Assembly (NCBI GenBank): GCA_902794835.1
Contig: CADBIO010000006.1
Location: forward strand, 1-37,199
Length of the DNA: 37,199 nucleotides
Origin: an uncultured Erysipelotrichaceae bacterium
GTDB taxonomy: Bacteria; Bacillota_I; Bacilli_A; RFN20; CAG-826
Reading direction: 5' to 3'
In this document: in pieces, positions 14,890 to 22,809 of the stretch
Layout of the letters: every line of letters starts with the position of its first letter
Position numbering within the stretch: position 1 is the stretch's first letter
Notes under the pieces: generated by a model
The model's database searches: none
What the model was told of the DNA's origin: nothing
What the model saw: only the letters and a program-made list of their open reading frames with translations
Program-made: the position numbers and the translations under genes

Positions 14890-17800
14890 TCAGGCGGAAA
14901 GTTCAAGGGATTCCTTCTTATTTTTTCGGACGTGATAAATGAAACGTCCCGCCGTATAACCCGCTAACCCCAAGACAGCGATCGAAGCAAGAACCGCGCC
15001 TAATTTTAAGTACGGAGTTTCGTATTTCATGACATACGTAGCTTCGTTTTCTGGGGCGACGAAACCAACAAAACCACCATCTAATTTATAAGTGTTGCAA
15101 TTCTTAATCGTGCCATCTTTTAAAGTGGCTGTGACTTTCCAGCCTGCATCATACCCCAACGAGGTGACGATCAGCTTTTTGGAATCAAAATTGCTTTCAA
15201 AGGTGACTTTGTTTGTGCCATAAACAACATTTTGCAAAGCATAAGAGGAAGATTGATATTTGTGGTAGAAAGATTCCACATCTTTACGGTTGGCCATCGA
15301 AACTCTCACGTTATTGGGAATTAAAGCGGCGGCGTTATCGACCCCAGATCCGCGGAAATCGGAAGGCTTGGCGTTGAGGCAAATATATTTCACTTTGCCT
15401 TTGGCATAGAAGCCAAACACCTCGGCCGCTGAAGCTCCGCTAATACGACGACTGCTATAAGTCGTCAAAGTGTTGTAATCATAAGTAAGGATCTGATTTT
15501 CATGTAAAACCCCTTCTTCGTCCAGATAATCACCAATCATATAAATGCGGGTTTTGAACGAAGCCGACGAGCTGATGTTGTACATCAAAGAGAAATAGGC
15601 CCCACTAGAATCATCAGGGTTAAAGTAGGTTTCCCCGGAAGATGGCGAATAAACGACCGTTTCATAGTCGGGGACATAACTATTCCCACTAGTTCGGATG
15701 GTTTCATAATGATCCAAGAAATAGGCAGGGCCGTAGGTCTTAGATTCGGTTGCCTTAAAACCGATAAAATCGGTGTCGGGATGACGATAAATCGACTTTT
15801 TGATCGAAATCGGTTTCAACAAATTAGAGGATTCTGGGGCGGACTGGATGGTAAGGGGCAGCTTTTCTTTTTCCAAACGATCCACGTCTTTGTCTAAAAC
15901 AATTGCCCCAGAGGTGTAGATTTCTTCGTTGCGGTTAATTTCATTGAATATCTTTTGGGCATTATTTTCGGCACAATAGAAATCATCTTTATAGGTGGAG
16001 TCAGGGTCGCTATTGGCAGCATAAATAGAATCAACGGCATGGCCAAAACTGTTCTTGTTGACCAAAGAGGAACGATAATAACGTAACGGGGTGTCTGAAT
16101 TGCCAAGAATCAATTCTGAATCCCAAGGTACGTTATCGCTATTTAGATATTTACCGATCGAAGGGTCTTGGTTGCTGTTTTCCCAATTCCCATAGCCCTC
16201 ACGCTTGATGCCGTAATATTTGATATTTAAGGCAGTGTCTGCCCCTAACCTCTTATTGCCATAATAAGCAGACCAAGATTTGCTGTAATAGGTCTGATCG
16301 TAGGCTGTATGGCTATATTCGTGGCGATTCATATGAGAATATAAGGCCAGTTGATTCACATCATAATTAAATAAGGAATGGAAATTAGAGGTGCCATTGA
16401 AATCAAACACTTCTTGGGCGTTCTTTTCTGGATGTCCCTCCACATAGGCACGATAATAAGAATTCCCGTCAAAGGAATTGATTTCTTTGAAAGCATCGGT
16501 CACAGAATTTCGATAATTGATTCCCCCATTCCAACCTGTGTAAGACCAAGTTCCCATATAGGCGAAAGACATATTTCCCCAAAGAATGGTTTCTGCCATG
16601 ATGATTCCGCCTAGAACGCGAAGCAACCATTTTCTGTTCTTGATCAACAAAACGATCAAACCAACAGCTAAATCCATGCCAAGTTGGAAATAAACGATCC
16701 AAAGGGTGGAATGCCCTCTAACCACAGAAGGAACGCTATATTGACTTACCCAGTAACTAGTAAGGGCAACATCGAAAGTCTTGTCTTTGATGACCACAAG
16801 GCAAAGAATCCAAGTCAATATGGCAAGCGCCAATGAAGTGACAGCGCCAGAAATAGGAACCCAAATAGGCTCTTCTTTCAACCGATCCAATTCTTGGCAG
16901 GCATAATAAATGATGATGGGTACTAAAACAATATACCATCTGCCATATCCATCTCCTGTAAAGGCATAGAAGAAATAATAGGCAAAGTCGGTGAAAACGA
17001 GATAGCCAATCAAAACAAAAGCAATCAAATGGGAGATTTTCTTTCTTCGGATGGAAGAAACGAAAGCGACCCAAAACATCACGACCATTGGGGTATAACA
17101 GAATAAGGACGCCACCCAAGCGTCATATTGGATGCCTCCACTGGAATTCATCCCTGAGGCGATAGGCAAGGCTAAATATCCGTAAGTGGGATAAAAGAAG
17201 CCAATAAGGCCCTGTAACTCTCTCGCCGGATGACGGCCCACCAATTCAAAGAGGCGGCTAAACAAAGTGGGGATGTCCAACGTTTTAATCGACGTTTTTA
17301 AAGAATTAAAATACGCCATGCCGATAGAGACCGTCCTGCCAGACAAAGAAGATTCTCTAAGGCTCGGGAATAAACTCCAGGAACATAACATGATTCCTGC
17401 GGCAAAACCCATGACCCCCAGCCCTATCACGGCCAAATTATCTTTCCAATTTCGGTCTTTGATGGTCCAGAAATAACGCCATATGGCATAAATCACGCCA
17501 AAGATACAAACAACAACGAGGAAAAAGAAAGAGATGATCCCTAAAAGGAATAGGCCGATGGATAGTGTCAGCACTTTTTTCTCTTTGATGACTTTTTCAA
17601 TCCCTAACAAAACCAACGGGACGGTGCAGCACATAGAGACGACCGAAGGGAAACCGACCATAAAATTGAGATACCCGTTAAAAGCAAAGGCTAATCCGCC
17701 GACTCGAGAACTGCCCTCACTTACCCCCATATATTTAAGGTAGGCACGTGTTGTAAAAGCGCCAGCGACGCCTTTTAAAAAAGTAGCAATCACAAAAGTA

Positions 17801-18213
17801 TGAGGAATCCAAGCTCGGGGGAAAAGATAGCAAACAAACAAAAATGGATCGAAGAGACCATAATAAGAATTAGAGCCGATATTGTCGGTTCCTAAATAGG
17901 TTTGAGGAGCGTAAAGCTCAAAGATCCCCGTGGAGAAAAAACGATGCCACGTATCCCAAAAAGAATAGGTGAAAGTAACATATTGGCCCGTGTAATCCGT
18001 CCATGGGTAAAATTGGGTGAAATGGTTATTCACCAACGAATAGAAACACCATAGGAAACCCAACAAGAAGACTAAGCAGCCGTAATAAAAAAGAGAACGA
18101 ACGTCAAAAAGGAAAGGAAGGTGTCTTTGGAACCATTCTTTAACGTTTGGCCTTTCTTTTCTCAATTCACCCAGTGAAGTGTGCTTATTTTCGCTTATTT
18201 CTTCTGCTGCCAT
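14890..18213 (-). CDS. YfhO-family polytopic membrane protein
   Basis: This is a very large integral membrane protein (1107 residues from the ATG at 18211-18213). Many hydrophobic segments occupy the first half, starting near SLFYYGCLVFLLGFLWCFYS. The second half is a long mostly extracytoplasmic region, and one last transmembrane helix near the C-terminus is followed by a basic tail. The early YPWTDYTGQY and GTDNIGSNSYYG segments match the YfhO family, which has a GT-C glycosyltransferase-like fold. Bacillus YfhO is implicated in glycosylating lipoteichoic acid; the substrate here is unknown. The start overlaps the 3' end of the RluA gene by 29 nt. An in-frame TTG at 18252 would lengthen the N-terminus but has less support. 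Confidence 0.82.
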   Translation of the reverse strand: MAAEEISENKHTSLGELRKERPNVKEWFQRHLPFLFDVRSLFYYGCLVFLLGFLWCFYSLVNNHFTQFYPWTDYTGQYVTFTYSFWDTWHRFFSTGIFELYAPQTYLGTDNIGSNSYYGLFDPFLFVCYLFPRAWIPHTFVIATFLKGVAGAFTTRAYLKYMGVSEGSSRVGGLAFAFNGYLNFMVGFPSVVSMCCTVPLVLLGIEKVIKEKKVLTLSIGLFLLGIISFFFLVVVCIFGVIYAIWRYFWTIKDRNWKDNLAVIGLGVMGFAAGIMLCSWSLFPSLRESSLSGRTVSIGMAYFNSLKTSIKTLDIPTLFSRLFELVGRHPARELQGLIGFFYPTYGYLALPIASGMNSSGGIQYDAWVASLFCYTPMVVMFWVAFVSSIRRKKISHLIAFVLIGYLVFTDFAYYFFYAFTGDGYGRWYIVLVPIIIYYACQELDRLKEEPIWVPISGAVTSLALAILTWILCLVVIKDKTFDVALTSYWVSQYSVPSVVRGHSTLWIVYFQLGMDLAVGLIVLLIKNRKWLLRVLGGIIMAETILWGNMSFAYMGTWSYTGWNGGINYRNSVTDAFKEINSFDGNSYYRAYVEGHPEKNAQEVFDFNGTSNFHSLFNYDVNQLALYSHMNRHEYSHTAYDQTYYSKSWSAYYGNKRLGADTALNIKYYGIKREGYGNWENSNQDPSIGKYLNSDNVPWDSELILGNSDTPLRYYRSSLVNKNSFGHAVDSIYAANSDPDSTYKDDFYCAENNAQKIFNEINRNEEIYTSGAIVLDKDVDRLEKEKLPLTIQSAPESSNLLKPISIKKSIYRHPDTDFIGFKATESKTYGPAYFLDHYETIRTSGNSYVPDYETVVYSPSSGETYFNPDDSSGAYFSLMYNISSSASFKTRIYMIGDYLDEEGVLHENQILTYDYNTLTTYSSRRISGASAAEVFGFYAKGKVKYICLNAKPSDFRGSGVDNAAALIPNNVRVSMANRKDVESFYHKYQSSSYALQNVVYGTNKVTFESNFDSKKLIVTSLGYDAGWKVTATLKDGTIKNCNTYKLDGGFVGFVAPENEATYVMKYETPYLKLGAVLASIAVLGLAGYTAGRFIYHVRKNKKESLELSA

Positions 18214-19225
18214 TAGATTTTCTCTTTTGCTTCTTTGCCTGATTTTTACCAAGATGGCGCTTCTTCTTTTCTTTCTCCGACTTAAGGGGTTCCAGCCCAG
18301 AAGAGGCCATCAATTTCTTAAAACTTGGCGGGATAGGGCAATTCAAACGATATTCTTTGCCGTTTAATGGGTTGGTAAAATCCAATTCGTAGGCATGGAG
18401 ACCCAAACGTTTTAAAGGATTGGATGGATCGCCATAACGATCATCCCCGACAATGAAATATCCTTGATTTCCCAATTGGACACGAATCTGATTTTTACGA
18501 CCCGTGGAGATGTTGACATCCAATAAAGCATATTTCTTATTGGAAGTGATTTTCCGATAATCGGTGATGCAGAGCTTCCCTTTTTTGCGATTTTTGGTGA
18601 CATAGACATTGAACGTCACCTCATCAATTCCAAGATAATCTTCTAAATGGCCCCTTTCGGGGATGTCATTCGGCTCAACAATCGCGTAATAGCCACGTTT
18701 CTTGACAATGTCCTGCCAATGATTTTGCAAGGCTTCACGGACTTCCCATTTTTTGGCAAAAATCAAAACGCCAGAGGTATCCTCATCCAATCGGTGGACG
18801 ACAAAAATTCTCGAGTTTCGATCTTTTTGGGTCATATAATCGCTAATCAAGCGATAAGCGGTTCTCCCTTTTTCCAAATCGGAAGCGACCGAAAGCAATC
18901 CGCTTGGCTTATTGATGGCGATGATGTCTTCGTCTTCATAAATGATCGGAAGGTCTTTTCTTTGGTGTTTGGCAATCCGATTGTAGGAAACGATGACTTC
19001 ATCATCAGGATAAAGTTTGTAAAGGAAAAGGGATACCGGTGCGCCTCCGACGGCAACTTGATGATTGGCGATGATACGCGTGATATTCTTTTGCGATTGG
19101 CCGGGGATTTTTTCTTTTAGGAAATCAAGCAATGTCGTTTCGTGATGGACGAGGAAAACCTTGGTCTTCTTTAAGTCAATTAGACCCTTTTTAGAACGAT
19201 GTGCTTTTTGATCGTTTTTATTCAT
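18185..19225 (-). CDS. RluA-family pseudouridine synthase (RluD-like)
   Basis: The 346-residue protein converts uridine to pseudouridine in large-subunit rRNA, judging from the family. An S4-like RNA-binding region covers about residues 25-85. The catalytic motif HRLDEDTSG carries the essential Asp at D147, and the YYAIVEP, GRKNQIRVQL and GLHAYELDF segments follow in the usual order. The last 35 residues are extremely basic (Lys/Arg-rich), an extra RNA-contacting tail not needed for the fold. Which uridines are modified cannot be decided here; it may correspond to RluD or to a Bacillus YlyB/YtzG-type paralogue. It lies 12 nt after the patatin gene with an AAGGAA site. Confidence 0.88.
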   Translation of the reverse strand: MNKNDQKAHRSKKGLIDLKKTKVFLVHHETTLLDFLKEKIPGQSQKNITRIIANHQVAVGGAPVSLFLYKLYPDDEVIVSYNRIAKHQRKDLPIIYEDEDIIAINKPSGLLSVASDLEKGRTAYRLISDYMTQKDRNSRIFVVHRLDEDTSGVLIFAKKWEVREALQNHWQDIVKKRGYYAIVEPNDIPERGHLEDYLGIDEVTFNVYVTKNRKKGKLCITDYRKITSNKKYALLDVNISTGRKNQIRVQLGNQGYFIVGDDRYGDPSNPLKRLGLHAYELDFTNPLNGKEYRLNCPIPPSFKKLMASSGLEPLKSEKEKKKRHLGKNQAKKQKRKSNGSRRNKRK

Positions 19226-19237
19226 AATGCTGTTTCC

Positions 19238-20092
19238 TTATTGGGCGAGGTATTCGCGTAATCCTTCAAGTTGGCGCTTAGTGTCTTCGCAAGCTTGCCT
19301 AAAAAGCTCGTCAAGTTTCTTTTTATCCTGCGTGGTGATTTTCACTTGCGGAGGAATGGAAGGGTAAAGCACGAAGATTCTGCCCTCGTCGGCAAGGCGG
19401 TCCATCAAATCCATTTGCTCATTGTAGTGTTTGTAGGAATTAAGAATGTCTTCGAGGAATTTTGGTTGGTGACGATATTGTCTGCGGCAAAGACGTTTCA
19501 TCAAACGTCCGGGGGCGCTTTTACGATACCCCTTCTCTCTCGTAACGATGATAACAATCTTGGAAATATTATCTTTTAATGCCTTTTCGAATGGCACAGA
19601 AGCATACACGCCCCCATCCAAATATCCTTTTCCTTCGATTTCCACAGGTTTAGAAAAAGGCGGCAATGAAGCACTGGATGCAAGTCCCAGCAGGAAGTTT
19701 GGGTCTTTTTTCGAGAAATAGGAAGTGTCGCGATCTTCGACGGAACAGGCAGCCGCATAGAATTCAGTCGGAGAATCCATGAAGTCGTCGTGTTTGAAAG
19801 GAAGCTTCGTCTTAGGCAAGTCCTCTAAAAGATATTTGAAATCAAAGATGGATCCCTTGGTGAAATAATTGTGGACTTTGATGAAACCTTTTGCAGAAGT
19901 TAGCTCATTGATGATTTTCTCAAGACGCTCTGGGTCTTTGGCAACGAAATCAATGCCAAGCAAGGCACCAGCACTCGTACCATAAACCTGGTCAAAAGAA
20001 AATCCATTTTCCACAAGGACTTTCAACGCCCCGGCGGCATAAGTCCCTCTTGCGCCGCCACCCTGAATGATCAATGCTGTCTTAGCCGCCAT
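19238..20092 (-). CDS. Patatin-like phospholipase / serine lipase
   Basis: The product is a patatin-fold acyl hydrolase of 284 residues from the preferred ATG (20090-20092), probably cytoplasmic or membrane-associated because no signal peptide is present. The oxyanion-hole motif GGGARG is at residues 11-16, the nucleophile Ser40 lies in GTSAG, and the catalytic Asp159 lies in YLDGG. It resembles the RssA/YchK branch of small bacterial patatins, whose substrates are generally unknown. An in-frame ATG three codons upstream (20101) lacks a suitably placed ribosome binding site, whereas the chosen one has AGGG 9 nt away. It overlaps the 3' end of the nucleotidase lipoprotein gene by 11 nt, so the two are co-translated. 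Confidence 0.88.
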   Translation of the reverse strand: MAAKTALIIQGGGARGTYAAGALKVLVENGFSFDQVYGTSAGALLGIDFVAKDPERLEKIINELTSAKGFIKVHNYFTKGSIFDFKYLLEDLPKTKLPFKHDDFMDSPTEFYAAACSVEDRDTSYFSKKDPNFLLGLASSASLPPFSKPVEIEGKGYLDGGVYASVPFEKALKDNISKIVIIVTREKGYRKSAPGRLMKRLCRRQYRHQPKFLEDILNSYKHYNEQMDLMDRLADEGRIFVLYPSIPPQVKITTQDKKKLDELFRQACEDTKRQLEGLREYLAQ

Positions 20093-21920
20093 ATTTCCCA
20101 TCCCTAAACGCCTGAGCGACGATGTCTTTTAAGAAATTAAGACCATCGCGACTCAGTTCTGTGAAATTGTATTGCCCAACGTATGGGCCATCGGAAAGAT
20201 AGGAAAGAGTGATCATTCTCACCTCGCTGGAAGAAGAAAGCGAAGAAACGTCAGTCATATAACCGACATAATTGTTAGAGAAAGTTTCGGCATTAGTTAA
20301 CGTCATCGCCACTTCTACGTTATCATTTTCAAAAGGCAGGGCCGCAAGCAAATCGCCGTAAGTGATATTTCCCGCAGGCAAAACCTGTCTCACGCCGCCA
20401 GAATTGATGACAGCGCCGACGAGAGGCCGCTCATCATCCTGATAACGTTCTGCGTAGAAATCATAAAGAGACTTAACGGCAAATTTCGCTAATTCATTTT
20501 TTGAAATTTGGCTGCTCGAGGTATAAATGACTTCATTTTTTACCACGGCAACCTCACTTTCATAATGGTCATAGACTTTTGTTGCCATTGGTTCGTCTTC
20601 CAAAGAAGTAATCGTTTCAATCGTGATGTCATTGTAGTGATCGAATATGAGTTTTCCCGTGTTGGGAGAAACTTTGAATTGAACATGTTGGATATCCGAT
20701 CCATTCGCATAAGTTTGAACGTGAGGAACATTGTTGTTGTCCAAAAAGGAATAACATCGATGAGTATGGCCTTCAAGAATCGCATCCACCCCAGAAAAAG
20801 TTAAGATATTAGAAGATGAAGGGTCGTCTCCTCCTGAATAATGCAAAGAGAGAACGACAATATCGCAATTTTCTTCCGAACGAAGGCGTTTCGCTTCGTC
20901 AGAGATTAATTTAGCAGCTTTACCCCAGTTGAAGACATATCCACCCCGTGTTGCTGTGGCGATGGAATTCTCAACCGGCCCAATCGCCCCAATCACGCCA
21001 ACATTGTATTTACCACGATGAACCACGCAAGAAGGTTTTGCCCAAGAAGGACGGTTCCCTTCTGCGTCAGTAATGTTGATGCCTAGGAATGGAAAATTGG
21101 CAAAGGAAGAATTTTCGGCAATCACGGAAGGGGTCCAGTCAAATTCATGGTTACCAATAGCCATGCTTTCGAAACCTGCGACATTCATCCAATCAACCAT
21201 CGACTTGCCACGGGTCAAATTGCTTTGCGCCCCTCCCTGCCACATATCGCCGCTAGATAAAACGATTGTGGTTTCTGGCGATTTTCTTTCTTGACCTACC
21301 AAAAAGGAAGAAAGTTTCTTGATTCCGGATTGGTATTTCTTTGATTCATAGATCATATCACTAGCCCCATGGGTGTCATTGATCGTATAAAAATCAATCA
21401 CGTCTGGGTCGGATTGGGGTTTCACATAATCATCACCAAAATGCAAAGTGATAGATTCAATCGCATATTCATAAAGAGGGGCATAAACACTGAAATATTG
21501 CCCCGAGTTTGGATAGACATAATCCGTGCCAGAAACCAATTCATAGGCCCCATTCATCGGGGAAGAAATCGGATAAGCGCTGCTCCTAGTCGCCAAAACG
21601 CCATAATCAACAGTCGTTGAAAAAATCACGTTGATGGAGACGATGCTTTTGGAAAATGGAGTTTTATTGGTGATGTATCCAGCTTTCTCAAAAATTACGA
21701 AGCCCTCCGCATTCTCTTTGGCGTTGGTGAAAGTGAAATCAATACCATCTTTATCAAGCGTGCCATTTGAGAAATCGATGATGTCCTCTTTTCCCAAAGT
21801 CAGTGAAGAAGGAACCACGATCGTTTGATTAGAGTCTTCGGAATCACTGGGGCTAATGGGACTGGAGCAGGAAACCAACAGAAGACTGCCAACAACAAAC
21901 ACGAAGGAAGATAATTTCAT
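20082..21920 (-). CDS. Lipoprotein bifunctional metallophosphatase / 5'-nucleotidase (UshA-like)
   Basis: This is a 612-residue lipoprotein with a signal peptide ending in the lipobox LLLVSC (lipidated Cys18), so it acts on the outer face of the membrane. Residues about 30-165 form an extra N-terminal beta-rich domain of unknown type. The metallophosphatase domain then carries the two-metal site: D182 and H184 (NDTHG), D225 (SGDMWQGG), N257-H258 (GNHEFDW), H360 and H385/H387 (EGHTHR). The C-terminal 5'-nucleotidase domain (about 460-605) shows NSGGVRQVLPAGNITYGDLLAALPF. Such enzymes dephosphorylate extracellular nucleotides so that nucleosides and phosphate can be taken up. No ribosome binding site precedes the ATG; a TATAAT ends 6 nt before it. 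Confidence 0.88.
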   Translation of the reverse strand: MKLSSFVFVVGSLLLVSCSSPISPSDSEDSNQTIVVPSSLTLGKEDIIDFSNGTLDKDGIDFTFTNAKENAEGFVIFEKAGYITNKTPFSKSIVSINVIFSTTVDYGVLATRSSAYPISSPMNGAYELVSGTDYVYPNSGQYFSVYAPLYEYAIESITLHFGDDYVKPQSDPDVIDFYTINDTHGASDMIYESKKYQSGIKKLSSFLVGQERKSPETTIVLSSGDMWQGGAQSNLTRGKSMVDWMNVAGFESMAIGNHEFDWTPSVIAENSSFANFPFLGINITDAEGNRPSWAKPSCVVHRGKYNVGVIGAIGPVENSIATATRGGYVFNWGKAAKLISDEAKRLRSEENCDIVVLSLHYSGGDDPSSSNILTFSGVDAILEGHTHRCYSFLDNNNVPHVQTYANGSDIQHVQFKVSPNTGKLIFDHYNDITIETITSLEDEPMATKVYDHYESEVAVVKNEVIYTSSSQISKNELAKFAVKSLYDFYAERYQDDERPLVGAVINSGGVRQVLPAGNITYGDLLAALPFENDNVEVAMTLTNAETFSNNYVGYMTDVSSLSSSSEVRMITLSYLSDGPYVGQYNFTELSRDGLNFLKDIVAQAFRDGKYGG

Positions 21921-21926
21921 AATTTG

Positions 21927-21935
21927 ATTATACCA
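21927..21935 (-). promoter_or_regulatory. Extended -10 promoter positioned for a leaderless transcript
   Basis: On the minus strand TGGTATAAT is a perfect extended -10 element. Six bases (CAAATT) separate it from the ATG of the nucleotidase lipoprotein gene, so transcription would be expected to start at or next to the A of the start codon. No Shine-Dalgarno sequence is present. Confidence 0.6.
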
Positions 21936-21944
21936 ATAAAAAGT

Positions 21945-22808
21945 TTACTTTTTAGAGTCGTCTAATTTGAGAAGCGGAGAATAGAGGTCGGTCCTGCGGT
22001 CGCGGAAGACCCCCCAAGAATAACGTTCTTCAGCAATTTTCTCCAAATCAAAAGAGACGACACGTACCCCTTCTTCTTCACGATTCATCTCTGCGACAAA
22101 ATTCCCATTTTGATCTGCGATAAAAGAGGAACCATAGAATTTCATCGACGACTGTTTGGCCTTTTCCACCCCTACACGATTTGACGCTAGAAGAGGCATG
22201 ATGTTGGCTGCGGCATGGCCTTTCATCGTGTTTTGCCAATGGTCTTTAGAATCCTGTGGCAAGATCGGTTCTGAACCGATGGCCGTTGGGAAAAGCAAGA
22301 CCTCTGCTCCTTTGATGGCCAAGATTCTGGCGGTCTCTGGGAACCATTGATCCCAGCAAACGCCAACGCCAATCCGACCGATTTTAGTATCAAAGACCAT
22401 AAAGCCCGTATCCCCTGGCGTGAAATAGAATTTCTCCTCGTAACATTCGCCAGTCGGAATATGTGATTTACGATAAATCCCAAGGATTTTTCCGTCCGCG
22501 TTGATCATCGCCAGGGAATTGAAGAAGCAGTTGCCGCTGCGTTCAAAGAAGGAAATCGGCAAGACAAGTTTTAATTCTTTGGCGAGTGACTGGAAATGTC
22601 GAAGAGTTTTCGAATTTTCCACTTCTTCAGCTAATTTGAAGTTCTCATAATCTTCGATTTGGCAGAAATAATGGCCTTCCCATAGTTCTGGCAAAAGAAC
22701 CAAATCGGCCCCTTCTTGTTTGGCTTTGCGAATATATTGATCCGCTTTCGCAAGATTTTCTTCGTAAACGTCCGACATTGAAAATTGGGTGATTGCTAAT
22801 TTGACCAT
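21945..22808 (-). CDS. aguB: N-carbamoylputrescine amidohydrolase
   Basis: AguB is a nitrilase-superfamily amidase that hydrolyses N-carbamoylputrescine to putrescine, ammonia and CO2. The 287-residue product starts MVKLAITQFSMS from the ATG at 22806-22808, preceded by a strong AAGGAGG site. An upstream extension to 22877 is rejected because it lies inside the upstream gene. The Glu-Lys-Cys catalytic triad is E41 (LLPELWEG), K114 (YRKSHIP) and C151 (GVGVCWDQWFPE). Segments such as HIPTGECYEEKFYFTPGD and RDRRTDLYSPLL fit the AguB branch rather than beta-ureidopropionase. The gene starts 1 nt after the stop of the decarboxylase-deiminase fusion, whose deiminase half makes its substrate, which makes the functional call firm. 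Confidence 0.92.
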   Translation of the reverse strand: MVKLAITQFSMSDVYEENLAKADQYIRKAKQEGADLVLLPELWEGHYFCQIEDYENFKLAEEVENSKTLRHFQSLAKELKLVLPISFFERSGNCFFNSLAMINADGKILGIYRKSHIPTGECYEEKFYFTPGDTGFMVFDTKIGRIGVGVCWDQWFPETARILAIKGAEVLLFPTAIGSEPILPQDSKDHWQNTMKGHAAANIMPLLASNRVGVEKAKQSSMKFYGSSFIADQNGNFVAEMNREEEGVRVVSFDLEKIAEERYSWGVFRDRRTDLYSPLLKLDDSKK

Positions 22809-22809
22809 T

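Noticed and set aside
18214-18252. N-terminal extension of the YfhO protein from a TTG codon
   Set aside because: It would overlap the RluA gene further and has no ribosome binding site; the ATG at 18213 is adopted.
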